Positions 9,087 through 18,634 of a stretch of DNA of 24,032 nucleotides are shown here, in pieces. The DNA lies in assembly GCA_030849075.1 (NCBI GenBank), contig JASAOO010003235.1:1-24032 (forward strand). The letters are read 5' to 3'. Origin of the DNA: Zelonia costaricensis (Eukaryota > Euglenozoa > Kinetoplastea > Trypanosomatida > Trypanosomatidae). Numbering within the stretch: the stretch's first letter is position 1; every line of letters starts with the position of its first letter. A program made the translations under genes and the position numbers. The notes beneath the pieces were generated by a model that was not told where the DNA came from, did no database searches, and saw only the letters and a program-made list of their open reading frames with translations.

Positions 9087-10273
9087 GGCGCCTTCCCCTC
9101 CCCCGTTGCCAACCCACTTCAGCGGCTGCGAAGACGCGGCGTGGGGGGTGGGGTGGGGGAACAGAGAAGGGCGAGGGGAGGCGAAGGGGGGGGGGCGACG
9201 TGATGCACTCCCACCTGCGCGCTCGAGCTGAAGCGGACTCTGTTTGTGCGTCTTCAAGGTGTGTGTATGTGTGTGGGTGGGGGGGGGGGGGACCGAGCGC
9301 AGCTGCAAGGGCACCGTGTGGAAAGGGGGGTTGAGGGGGGTGGGAGGAGGAACTGCTGGAGGAGAGAGAGTGTGTACCCCGAATGGTGGCTGCGCTGCTG
9401 CGTCTATGCTTGAATGTCGTACAGCTGGGCAACGCCGATGCAAGCGAGGCGGAGCAGAGATGAGGGTTGGACAGAGTGAGGGAGAGAGGAATGGATAAGG
9501 CAACACTTTCCAGCAGATGTGCATGAACCAGGGGCACACTCTCCTATCGCGACACCCGCTACCCCGCCCGCGTGTACTTCTCCCTCTTCTCCGAAATGGG
9601 TGCGTGCGTACGTGCGCGGGTGTGAGTGTGTGTTAATGTGGGTCTCGCTCCGCGTGCCTGTGCGGGTGCGTGAGGTGCGACCACGAGAGGGGAAGCAGTG
9701 CGAGAAGGTGGGGAGCTCGAATGGGAGGTGTGCGGCGGTGCACGCAAACGCGTACTCACGGTGTGTGGATGCTCTCGTGTGGAGGAGAGGGTGCACGACG
9801 GTGGTTCCCCCCCCTCCCCCCGCTGGGTGGGTAGCGAGCGGTGCGCGCACACACATACACACACCCACCTCACTCTCCCCTCCCTCGCACGACGTCACCC
9901 GGCAGATGCGGTAGTCGCCGTGATGCAGCTGCGTCACGACCTTCGTTTGCGTTGCTTGCATCTCGTCTGTTGCGATGTTGCGCGCGTCTTCTCGCGCAGG
10001 TACGGGGAGGAGAGGGGGGGATCGGGGGTGGCGTGCCCGCAACACAGCCTGAGGGAGGGGAGGGGGCTCATTGCGTCGGTGGTGTGTCATCCAACGCACG
10101 AGTTTGCGACCCACGCGCACACACACACATATATGCGCCGCAAGCCCCCTCCCCCCCCCCGGTTGCGTGGTTGGGCGCGCTCCCAAATCCCTCCCGATCA
10201 ACAAGTTACTTTGTTAACCGCGAGGCGGCCCCGATGCAAGGTGCGCACGTGGCACTCAGAGGCAACGCACGCA
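9087..10273. other. Intergenic region between NAA10 and ALADIN-like genes
   Basis: About 1.2 kb with no supported gene. It contains a G-run at about 9279-9291, an imperfect TG tract at 9259-9275, CA tracts at 9847-9864 and 10118-10129 (the latter running into ATATATG), and a C-run at about 10149-10160. By position it holds the NAA10 3' UTR and the ALADIN-like 5' UTR. Confidence 0.6.
9126..9198 (-). promoter_or_regulatory. Predicted trans-splice acceptor of the ALADIN-like gene
   Basis: The minus strand shows a C/T-rich tract (about 9198-9145) followed by the first AG at 9127-9126, about 40 nt upstream of the start codon. The short predicted 5' UTR also supports the Met at 9086 over the longer open frame. 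Confidence 0.4.
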
Positions 10274-11098
10274 CTACTTCTGCCTGCCGCCGCCCTTCTT
10301 GCCGCCCCTGCCATTGCTGACGTTGCCCCCGCTGTTTCCCTTGCCGCCCTTGCCGCCTTTGCCACCAGCGCCCTCCTCGAGCTCCAACAGCTCCGCCATC
10401 GCCGCGGCCCGCTCCCGCGCCGCCTGCTCCTTGCCCTTCTTTCCCCCCGCCGCGCCGCCACCTCCGCCGTTCGCCGTCGCGCCGCCGCTGCCCCCGTTTT
10501 TGGCGGCAGCGGCCGATGCTGAGGTCGCGGCTGACGCGGCGGCCGCTGCTGCAGCGGCCGGGTAGGCCTCCGCATCACCCGGCACGGGCTTGTGCACGAG
10601 CCGCTTGTGCTCATCCACGTACGTGCCGGGGTTGTGCTGGTGGAAGAAGCTCTTCATGAAGTACGCGTCCTCCTCGTCGACGTAGTACTTCTCTTCCACG
10701 CCCATACAGCGGAACCCGAGGGTGTCCTGGTACAGGTGCAGCGCGGCCTCGTTCGTCTTGCGCACGTGCAGCGAGCAGAAGTGCGCGCCGTACTCGGCGT
10801 CCATCTCCTTCATCGTGGCCCGCATCACGCGCGACGCGATGCCCAGCTTCCGGTGCGAGCGCAGCACGGCCAGCGACGTGATGTGCCCGTGCTTCTTCTC
10901 CGCCACCTCCTCGTCGTCCATCTTGCCGAGGACGTAGCCGACGGTGTTGCGGTTGTAGTCTTGCTGCACGTAGAGCAGCTGCGGCCACGAGAGAAGGTGA
11001 TAAAAGTAGTAGCGCAGGTTGTAGTTCTCGGGCAGGCAGCGGAGGTTGCTGTGCTGCATCTCGTACATGTCCTCCATGGTGGCGCGGCGGAGCTGCAT
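10274..11098 (-). CDS. NAA10: N-alpha-acetyltransferase 10, NatA catalytic subunit
   Basis: A 274-aa GNAT-fold enzyme that acetylates the N-termini of nascent proteins, normally at the ribosome with the NAA15 scaffold. The match to human NAA10 is strong: NLRCLPENYNLRYYFYHLLSWPQL (18-41, conserved core LPENY and YYFYHLLSWPQ), GHITSLAV (71-78), the acetyl-CoA loop RSHRKLGIAS (80-89), SLHVRKTNEAALHLY (109-123) and EDAYFMK (143-149). After about residue 165 the protein is unlike its relatives: an Ala-rich stretch, then Gly/Lys-rich repeats such as GGKGGKGGKG to the end. This basic tail could contact the ribosome, but that is speculation. The start at MQLRRAT corresponds exactly to the human N-terminus; the frame is open further upstream but reads as UTR. 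The orthologue (ARD1) is reported essential in Trypanosoma brucei. Confidence 0.95.
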   Translation of the reverse strand: MQLRRATMEDMYEMQHSNLRCLPENYNLRYYFYHLLSWPQLLYVQQDYNRNTVGYVLGKMDDEEVAEKKHGHITSLAVLRSHRKLGIASRVMRATMKEMDAEYGAHFCSLHVRKTNEAALHLYQDTLGFRCMGVEEKYYVDEEDAYFMKSFFHQHNPGTYVDEHKRLVHKPVPGDAEAYPAAAAAAAASAATSASAAAAKNGGSGGATANGGGGGAAGGKKGKEQAARERAAAMAELLELEEGAGGKGGKGGKGNSGGNVSNGRGGKKGGGRQK

Positions 11099-11235
11099 GG
11101 CTGGCCGACTCGCAAGCGAGCAAGCTGGTAAGCACGAGCAAGTTGGGTGAGTGGGTGGGTGCGAGCGAGCCGTGGATGTCTGGGATCGGCGGTGACGCTG
11201 CGTGCGTGCAAGAGTTTCACAGGTCTGATGAGGTT

Positions 11236-11285
11236 CTAATGTGTGTGTGTGTGTGTGTGTGCGGCAAGGGGGGGGGTAAGTGAGG
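11236..11285 (-). promoter_or_regulatory. Predicted trans-splice acceptor of NAA10
   Basis: In sense orientation, C-rich DNA (11285-11267) is followed by a (CA)11 tract and then the first AG at 11237-11236, about 138 nt before the start codon. The CA tract would then separate the pyrimidine tract from the acceptor. Low certainty. Confidence 0.3.
11240..11261. repeat. (TG)11 tract upstream of NAA10
   Basis: A pure 22-nt repeat, (CA)11 in the sense orientation, about 140 nt upstream of the NAA10 start. Confidence 0.95.
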
Positions 11286-11646
11286 GTGCCGAAACGCGGA
11301 AAGTTGTTGACAAGGCAGGACAGAGGGCGTGCAATGGGGTGGAGAGGGCACGCATGAAGAAAGCGGTGCACAGAGACCGCGTGTGGCTTTTGGTAGACAT
11401 CCCCGCCGTGGCGGGGATGCACGACGGTGGCCGGGCCACGTGTTGGCGTTGAGCGCAGTGCGGCTCACACGTGTGGACCCACGCTTCTCGGCGACTCGTT
11501 CTGTTTCATGTGTGCGTGTCTGTGCGTGTGCGTGTCAAGGCTACGTGTCAGCGACGCAGCGCGTGCACCGAAAACTGAAGAGAAAAAGCAGGGCACGTTG
11601 TCCGTCCAAACATGCCGTCCACGCGCCACCCCACCCCGTCGCGCCA

Positions 11647-14600
11647 TCACGCATCGCCGTGAGCGAAGCCGGCGGACACGACCCGCTGCAGCTGCTCTGG
11701 TGCAATTACCGGCACGTACGAGCAGCAGAGCTCACCACCGCCTCCACTGCCAGCTGCAGCATCGGCACCACGTTGGCTGCAACCGCCGTCCACGCCGCCG
11801 GCCGCCGCGTACTGACCCGCCGTCGCGGCATGGCCCTCCGAAATGCGAGCTCGCTTGCGCGGCTGGAACGGGCTGCAGCTGCGCTGCGGCTGCATCAGCT
11901 CCTCCTGCCGGCAGACCACCGCGCGGGAGTCCACCAAGAAGCGCATCACCGCCCGCAGCGCTCGCGCGCTGACGACCCCGCTGGCCAGCAGGCGCGCCTC
12001 CAGGTCCGTGTGCTGAATGCCGGGCACACACACCAGGTAGCTGTACACGGTGTGCACCACGAGGCACCACATGTACGTGTGCCAGCTGCCGTCCACGTGG
12101 TGGAAGATGCTCGGGTATGCAATTCGGTAGCCCGCGGCGGGGACTTCGAACGCGGCGAAGTCGCCCGCGCGGAAGGCCGCCCGACACGCCTCCACCCCGC
12201 GCAGCTCCGCCTCGGTGGGGGCGCCGTCGATGGGCAAGTCGCGCACATACGCCGGGGTGCTGGTGCCGCACAGGCCACGCGCAGGGTACACCAGCCGCGC
12301 CGTCTCTGCCTCCACCCGCGCGTCCTCGCCCTCGTCCACGTCCCCGTCATCGCCACCGCTGCCGCCTCCATCGCCGAGCTCCGACTTGACGTCCGCGTCT
12401 GAGGCCGCCGCCGCCGCCGCCCACGCACGCCGTGGCCGCCCGCCACGCCGCCGGCCGCGTCCCGCCACACCCGCGTCGGCAGCCACCTCGTCCTCTCGCC
12501 CCGCATCCCCCTCCCCTCCGTATCGGCGGCCGCGCTGCGGCGGCCGCGGCACCTCGCGGGCCAGCGCGTCTGCGGGCCACGCGAGCTGCGGTAGCGGGAT
12601 CTGCGTCAGTCGCGTCCGCGCCGCAGAGGCGCCATCGGCGAAGCAGTCCACATCGAGGCATGGCTGATGGACCACCTCGAGCGGCACCGCCACCGGCACG
12701 AGCTGCGGCACGTCGCCGCGCAGGTATGCGCTCAGGACCGGGTGTTCAGCCTGCAGCGCGGCGCTCTCCCGACCACCCGTCATGGCGGCTGCCACGGCGT
12801 CCGCCGCCTGCGCCACCCGCTCGAGCACCGCGATGTTGGCGCACGGCTGCGGCGCCTTGGCCAGCGCGCGGCTGGACAAGACGCACGCGGCGCTGTGGAG
12901 TGACAGCAGCGGGACGCGGCTGCCGTGGCGCTGCCGTGCCGTGAAGGCGGGCAGCCTCTGCAGTGCCGCGCGGGCGCGGGCGACGAGGCTTGGCTCGTGC
13001 AGGGCGACCACGAGCGACTGCGCCACGCTGCCGCGGTAGTGCGCCTGGTCAGACAGCAGCACCATGCGCAGCACATCTGCCACCACCTCGAGCGCGGCGA
13101 CGGCCGAGGCGTGTGGCGACACCACCCGAAGTCGGGGCGCGGCGTCGGCAGGCTCGCTGCCGGTGTGTGGCGGTGCGGCCGGTGGTGCGGTGGCGCCCTC
13201 CCCTGCGCTGAATGCCTTTACCACCTTCGCCCCAGCCCCTGCGGTCGCCGCAGCACCCACATCCGCAGCCGCAGCCACGTCCGGGGCGTACACGCTTTCC
13301 AGCTCTTCTCGCAGCACGTCCATCTGTGAGGCACGCGGCTGGTGCTGCGCGTGGCCGCGTCGCACGGCGCACAGCGTCGCGGCGAGGCCGGCCATGTGCG
13401 TGGTGGACGCTGTCACGAGCCGGTTGTAGACGTTGCCGCCCTGTCCCGTGTTGCTCAGCGCGAACTCGGTCGGCATCGCCGCAACGGCCGCAGGCATCGC
13501 TGATGCCGGTGCGGCGAGCCCCGCTGCGTGCCGGGTCTGCGCCAAACCCAACAGCGGCACCGGGGACGCGGTACAGAGCGGGTGCTGGGCGAGGTGCACG
13601 CTGCGGATGCGCAGCACATACCGCACCACGACCTCCACCCGCTTCAGCGGCGCGTGGTGGTCGAAGGCAGCCTCGAGGGCCTCGGCGACGCTGACGCCGC
13701 CCACGGCAATGCGGCGCATGCGCCGCAGCGGCTGGTACGGCGCGGCAGCGCGCAGAGGCCCTCGAGGCTGCGCCAGATGCGACGGCCGGCCCGCAGCGGC
13801 GCCACCCGCCGCCGCCGCACCTCCCCACTTCCCCCCGCGCACCCCCGCAGCCCTCTCCGCCCCCGCGTCGCCGTCCCCATCCCCATCGGCCACCTCAAAC
13901 TCTTCTCGGCCACGGCGCCGTGCCCCCGCGGCACTCGACACGTTGCGCGACGGGCGGCGGCCGCGCTCCCCTGTGCCCGAGGCGGCCCCAACGGCGGCAG
14001 AGTCCGTCGCCTGCAGGACGTCGCGGAGGCGCGTCGGACGCGGCGGCTCGTGCGGCATGCCGTCGTACTGGTACAACTGCGCCGCGAGTGCGCCAGGCAG
14101 GCGACGCAGCAAGTGCGCCAAGGCAACCACCTGCGCCACCGTCACCTCCGCGCCGATCGCCGCCGCTCGGGCGTTGCGGACATCCGCGGCGGCCGCGGCG
14201 GCGCTCCACACAGGCAGCCAGTACCGCATGCACGCGTACACGGACGATGCCGCGCTCACCCCGGCTGACGTGCCCAGCGTGAAGTGGACGGTGAAGCCGT
14301 CGGCGGTGCCCTGCGGCTCCAGCACGTAGGCGGCACTGCCCAGCAGCTCCGCTGCAAAGACGCGCACGAGTCCATCACGCTCCTCGCGACCGGGACACGG
14401 CACGGCCCGCACAAGCTCGCGCTCCTGCAGCTCCTGCAGGCACGCCGCCAGCGCGTGGCCGCCCTGCTGCCGGCACCAGCCCGCCACGCTCGGAGGAAGG
14501 TCCTGCACGGGCGTGCCCCAGTGGCAGGTGGACCCCGCAGCGCGCAGCACCCGGGTGAGGTCGGCCTGGGGGAAGCCAACTACGATGGCGAAGGTGCTGA

Positions 14601-17565
14601 GTGACATTCGGCCGCGCATCTCCTCCACCCGCGTCACACCCGTGTCGGCGTCAGGTGGGTGCAGGTGCTGCTGCCGCCACAGCTCCAGATGCAGTCGCGA
14701 GGCGCGCAGCGCGAGGCTGCGGGCGTAGCCGTTGCGTGCAGCAATGACGCTGTTCACCGCCCGCTGTGTGCGCGCGTCCACATCGCGCAGCCGCTCACCC
14801 CACGCCGAGCTCGGCAGGTCAGTCACGGGGGCCGGCACGCGGAGGAGCACCAGGTCAGAGGGAATCGCGCGACCCGCCCGCACGTGGGCGACGTCGTGCG
14901 CCGGCTGGCCGTCGCCCGCGGTGGCCTCGTTGTGGCCACTCGACGCTGCAGCGGCCGAAGCGGCTTGCGCCTCCGCCTCGCACACCGCCAACTTCTCCTT
15001 GTCGGAGAGCGGCGCGACTGCGGCGGCGGGGTCGAGTGGGAGCAACACGACGAGGCCCACGTGCCGACGCCCGCGCTGCGCCACGACGGTGGTTGTCACG
15101 TACGCGTGGGCGCGCAGAAACGGCAGCACGCGGCGGTGCAGCGTGGTGAAGTCGACCGCCTTGCACAGCCGCGGCAGCGATGCGGCTCGGTGCGGGGTGG
15201 CGTGCATCAGCACATCCAGCACGGTGTTGACGGCGTAGGCGGAGAGCCCCTTTGGGAGCCGCGGATCGCTGAACTCAAAGTGCCACGTGCGAGGCAGCGA
15301 CGCCGCGGCTCCCGTGATGTCCGCCTCCCTCGTCGCCTCGTCACGCGCACTCCCCTCCTGCAGCGCATCGTGTGTCGGTGCGGCTGCGGCGCCCTCACCT
15401 CCGCCAGACTCCGTGACAGGGTTCGCGACCGGCTGCACCGCCACCGCCGCGGCGGGCAGCCTTGGGGCGTAGACTACGGTGAAGCCCTTGGTCTGAGGGA
15501 GGAGCAGCTGCTGCATCGACAGCGTACCCTTCCTCCCCGCATACCCCTGCAGCGCCGTGGTGAGACCGCGCCGTAGCAGCCGCGTCGCCGTGTGGAAGCG
15601 AAGGCGGGGGGTGATGGCGGTGAGGGAGAGGGGCCGCCGCTCCGCCTCCTGCGCCGCCTGCAGGTCAAGCGGGTGCCCCGCGTCCAGGCGCAGCACCGCC
15701 ATGGCCGCCCGCTGCTGACGCTGCGCCGCGTACGAAGGAGGCGGTGCTGCGGCATCGCCGGACACGGCCACCCGACCGTCTTCCTCTTCATCCCCATCCA
15801 TCCCATCGCCGTCCCCCTCCTCGGCATGGCCGTCGGCACCGCTGCCACGACTACTGCCGGCGCTGCCGTGGCTGACGTCGCTGTCGCCGTCGCTGTCATT
15901 GCCGCTGCACGGCGCGTCTTCGGCTCCGTCGAGGTCGTCGTCGTGCTGCACCAGGAGTGCGTCGGGCACCCGGTCGGCGCTGTGGGTGGCGTCCGCCGCA
16001 TCCTCGTCCTCACCGTCCTCTGCGCCGCTCCCCCGCTTCCAGGCGCGTCCTCCGGCTGACTCGGGGTCGGTCAGCGCGGCGTGGGGTAGGTCCGCGCGGA
16101 GTCGGCCCACCCCAACACGCAGCTCCATGTCCTCGGCTGGAATCACAAGCCGCAGCTCGCGCCAGTGGCCTCGCAGCCGCGCCGTGGCGGCGACGATGCG
16201 CAGGCCGGCATCCGTCAGCAGCCGGCGCAGCTGCGTGTGCTGCAGCCGCGAGAGGCGCTCCCACACGCGGCGGTGCAGGCCGTGGGCGGTGAGCACGGCG
16301 TGCACGGCGTCCTGGAGCAGCAGGCGACGCTCTGGTGACTGGGCCACGAGCTCGTGTACGTGGGCGATGTCGAACACCGTCTCGGGGAAGGTGGCGTCGT
16401 GACGACGGAGGCGCGCGAAGAAGTGCGCCAGAGGACCGGGGCGCGCAGAGGGGCCCGCCGGGTGTCGCGCCCACTCGACTGTCGAGGGGGGTGCGACCGG
16501 TGCATTGGGGTCTGCGGCGCCGCTGGTGGAGTAGTCCGCTGACGAGACGGCGGTGTGCGAGTCCCGCTCCGTGTACACGTTCTCCTCCTCACTCCCCTCT
16601 CCACTGATCTCTTCGCTCGCTGCCGGTCCCGCGCTGCGCAGCGCTGTCGGCCGCACGGTACCATTCGCCGCACTTGCTGTGGTGGTGGTGGTCCTCGTCG
16701 TGGTCGGCGGCAACGCAAAGTGCGGGAAGAAGCGCGCTGTGATTTCGTCGGTGGTGCTCGAGTACAGGTACAGCCGCGCCACCCTGTGCAGGCGGCGCAG
16801 CCAGTTCAGGCCGTTGCCGACGAGGTGCGACTTGTACCGCCCCGTGAAGTGCGGCAGGCTCGTCGCCCACTCCCAGCCCCGCACCGCGCCCTCCGCAATA
16901 AAGCAGGCCACCATCTCCTCGCGCTCCGTTTGGATGGGGAAGCCGAGCACGCGCTCACGCAGAGGGCGGCTCGGCACAAAGATCAACATCGTGGGCCTGT
17001 CGCCCGCAGCGGACGCCGTGGCCCTCTTGGTCGCCGCAGCCGCCGTCGGTCCTCGCGCCGGAGGTGACGCGGACGCCGCGGACGCCGGCGCCCGATGCGC
17101 GTCCTCGGTGTGCCACATCACGCGCTGCAGGTCGAGCAGCTCCACCGCCTGCGCAGGCGACACACGGTGCCGCAGCGCCGGTGCCCCGGGCGGGGCGGGT
17201 ACGACACTGCTGCTGCTGCTCTTGCCGGTGCTGCCACCATGAGAGCTGCTTGCGAGATGCGCGGCGGCGCCCGCGCCCTTCCAGCGGCTGCAGCTCGCTC
17301 GACCACCGCCGCTATCACACGCCTCCAGCGGCTCGATTGTCAGCGAGGCGGCCACGGGTGTGGAGGTGTACAGCTCCACCTCCCCTGCGTGCGCCGTCAG
17401 CAGAAGCCGCACAATGGCATCGCGCAGGTGATCGTTGGCGGCCCACCCCTCGTGCGGCAGAACATCCTCGGTGATGAACTCGCTGAGCTGCGCCGCCGTA
17501 CAGCCCGTGTGGGGCGGCTGCGTACCGATCAGCTCCAGGCAGAACTGCAGACACTCGTCGAACAT
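11647..17565 (-). CDS. Candidate TFIIIC largest subunit (GTF3C1/tau138-like)
   Basis: A 1972-aa protein starting MFDECLQFCLEL. In human GTF3C1 the N-terminal part has a stretch reading LIIVASQAMRYRALIG followed by a winged-helix region; here PTMLIFVPSRPLRERVLG (191-208) is followed by a similarly spaced LVGNGLNWLRRLHRVARLYLY (248-268). Near the C-terminus, HHVDGSWH (from 1822), CVPGIQHTDLEARLL (1846-1860) and a following helix parallel the GTF3C1 segment with VVDGHLN and TRPGIPESSLL. The length also fits the human protein (about 2100 aa). Other features are a strongly acidic Asp/Glu/Ser stretch (about 505-590), a Gly/Arg-rich motif with GGRPRR that could bind DNA, and many Ala-rich insertions. 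TFIIIC recognises the B-box of tRNA genes and recruits TFIIIB and Pol III in the nucleus. The frame is open upstream to 17784, but that part is low-complexity. The assignment rests on short colinear matches and could be wrong. Confidence 0.6.
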   Translation of the reverse strand: MFDECLQFCLELIGTQPPHTGCTAAQLSEFITEDVLPHEGWAANDHLRDAIVRLLLTAHAGEVELYTSTPVAASLTIEPLEACDSGGGRASCSRWKGAGAAAHLASSSHGGSTGKSSSSSVVPAPPGAPALRHRVSPAQAVELLDLQRVMWHTEDAHRAPASAASASPPARGPTAAAATKRATASAAGDRPTMLIFVPSRPLRERVLGFPIQTEREEMVACFIAEGAVRGWEWATSLPHFTGRYKSHLVGNGLNWLRRLHRVARLYLYSSTTDEITARFFPHFALPPTTTRTTTTTASAANGTVRPTALRSAGPAASEEISGEGSEEENVYTERDSHTAVSSADYSTSGAADPNAPVAPPSTVEWARHPAGPSARPGPLAHFFARLRRHDATFPETVFDIAHVHELVAQSPERRLLLQDAVHAVLTAHGLHRRVWERLSRLQHTQLRRLLTDAGLRIVAATARLRGHWRELRLVIPAEDMELRVGVGRLRADLPHAALTDPESAGGRAWKRGSGAEDGEDEDAADATHSADRVPDALLVQHDDDLDGAEDAPCSGNDSDGDSDVSHGSAGSSRGSGADGHAEEGDGDGMDGDEEEDGRVAVSGDAAAPPPSYAAQRQQRAAMAVLRLDAGHPLDLQAAQEAERRPLSLTAITPRLRFHTATRLLRRGLTTALQGYAGRKGTLSMQQLLLPQTKGFTVVYAPRLPAAAVAVQPVANPVTESGGGEGAAAAPTHDALQEGSARDEATREADITGAAASLPRTWHFEFSDPRLPKGLSAYAVNTVLDVLMHATPHRAASLPRLCKAVDFTTLHRRVLPFLRAHAYVTTTVVAQRGRRHVGLVVLLPLDPAAAVAPLSDKEKLAVCEAEAQAASAAAASSGHNEATAGDGQPAHDVAHVRAGRAIPSDLVLLRVPAPVTDLPSSAWGERLRDVDARTQRAVNSVIAARNGYARSLALRASRLHLELWRQQHLHPPDADTGVTRVEEMRGRMSLSTFAIVVGFPQADLTRVLRAAGSTCHWGTPVQDLPPSVAGWCRQQGGHALAACLQELQERELVRAVPCPGREERDGLVRVFAAELLGSAAYVLEPQGTADGFTVHFTLGTSAGVSAASSVYACMRYWLPVWSAAAAAADVRNARAAAIGAEVTVAQVVALAHLLRRLPGALAAQLYQYDGMPHEPPRPTRLRDVLQATDSAAVGAASGTGERGRRPSRNVSSAAGARRRGREEFEVADGDGDGDAGAERAAGVRGGKWGGAAAAGGAAAGRPSHLAQPRGPLRAAAPYQPLRRMRRIAVGGVSVAEALEAAFDHHAPLKRVEVVVRYVLRIRSVHLAQHPLCTASPVPLLGLAQTRHAAGLAAPASAMPAAVAAMPTEFALSNTGQGGNVYNRLVTASTTHMAGLAATLCAVRRGHAQHQPRASQMDVLREELESVYAPDVAAAADVGAAATAGAGAKVVKAFSAGEGATAPPAAPPHTGSEPADAAPRLRVVSPHASAVAALEVVADVLRMVLLSDQAHYRGSVAQSLVVALHEPSLVARARAALQRLPAFTARQRHGSRVPLLSLHSAACVLSSRALAKAPQPCANIAVLERVAQAADAVAAAMTGGRESAALQAEHPVLSAYLRGDVPQLVPVAVPLEVVHQPCLDVDCFADGASAARTRLTQIPLPQLAWPADALAREVPRPPQRGRRYGGEGDAGREDEVAADAGVAGRGRRRGGRPRRAWAAAAAASDADVKSELGDGGGSGGDDGDVDEGEDARVEAETARLVYPARGLCGTSTPAYVRDLPIDGAPTEAELRGVEACRAAFRAGDFAAFEVPAAGYRIAYPSIFHHVDGSWHTYMWCLVVHTVYSYLVCVPGIQHTDLEARLLASGVVSARALRAVMRFLVDSRAVVCRQEELMQPQRSCSPFQPRKRARISEGHAATAGQYAAAGGVDGGCSQRGADAAAGSGGGGELCCSYVPVIAPEQLQRVVSAGFAHGDA

Positions 17566-17943
17566 CGCGTGAGGCGCCACAGCATCCGCGGTGGGTGCGC
17601 GGGGAGGACGGGGAACGGGCGCGAGAACGTCGGAGGAACGACAACCACCCCTTGAGCGTGCACGCCGAGCACCGTCAGAGGAGGGGGGGGCGAGTGTTGA
17701 GCGCTGGAGATGCCACAGGGCAGACCCCGACGATGACGAGAGATGGAGTGAGGCCCGCAATGCGATGTACGGGCAACCGTGCACGGGGGGAGAGGAAAGA
17801 GGGGCGGGTTGTGTTGAGGGGATGCCCCGCCTCGCTCGTTAGCCTTCTCCCTCCTGTCTATCTATGTATACGGCGGTGGAGCACCGACCTTCTCCCGGCT
17901 GCGGCGGTGGTGAGTGCAGAGGCGTACGGACGTAGCTGCGAAC

Positions 17944-17977
<34 letters not shown>

Positions 17978-18307
17978 TGTACAGCAAGAGAAAGGAGTCA
18001 CGACGAGGTTCATGGTGTTCTGGACATGGCTCACGGCAGCCGCGCAGCGTGTGTGCTGCACACAGACCTCACGCATGACCCCCCCCCCCTATCACCAGAG
18101 GGGGATGGGGTGCGGCGCTGTGCGTGTGCAACGAGATGCATGTCTAGGCCACACGATCCAACCTGGCGCGCTTGTCGCCTGCGCTTATCCTGTGTACAAA
18201 GGCGAGGCCTCACCGGCCGCTGCGGACCCGGCGTGACGGGACGCTGGTCACCTCATTCAACTAATTGTTCTGCTGCGCGTGCGGTGGCCGGCGTCACACA
18301 GGCACGC
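17566..18307. other. Intergenic region upstream of the TFIIIC-like gene
   Basis: About 740 nt between the tubulin remnant and the TFIIIC-like start, with no supported gene. It contains a purine-rich run at 17788-17812 (pyrimidine in sense, a possible splice signal), a (TG)15 tract at 17947-17976 and a C-run at about 18080-18088. Whether part of it belongs to the retroelement/tubulin rearrangement cannot be told. Confidence 0.55.
17947..17976. repeat. (TG)15 tract upstream of the TFIIIC-like gene
   Basis: A pure 30-nt repeat, (CA)15 in the sense orientation, about 380 nt upstream of the start codon. Confidence 0.95.
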
Positions 18308-18621
<314 letters not shown>

Positions 18622-18634
18622 CTAATCTGCGCGC

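Larger units (their letters stand above)
11099..11646. other. Intergenic region between TFIIIC-like and NAA10 genes
   Basis: About 550 nt, the shortest spacer here, without a supported gene. It includes a (TG)11 tract at 11240-11261 and a G-run at about 11267-11275. These would read as CA repeats and a C-run upstream of NAA10. Confidence 0.6.

Noticed and set aside
7266..9203. 645-codon open frame on the plus strand
   Set aside because: It is antisense to the ALADIN-like gene. Its product is Arg/His/Pro-rich with no domain, as expected for the complementary strand of GC-rich coding DNA.
9087..9539. N-terminal extension of the ALADIN-like protein by 151 residues
   Set aside because: It translates homopolymer and TG-repeat DNA and would span the predicted splice acceptor.
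13433..14329. 298-codon plus-strand frame and several similar ones between 11700 and 17300
   Set aside because: All lie antisense within the TFIIIC-like gene and have Ala/Arg/Pro-only composition.
17566..17784. N-terminal extension of the TFIIIC-like protein by 73 residues
   Set aside because: The extra residues are low-complexity and the conserved-looking sequence begins at MFDECLQF, so the downstream start is preferred.
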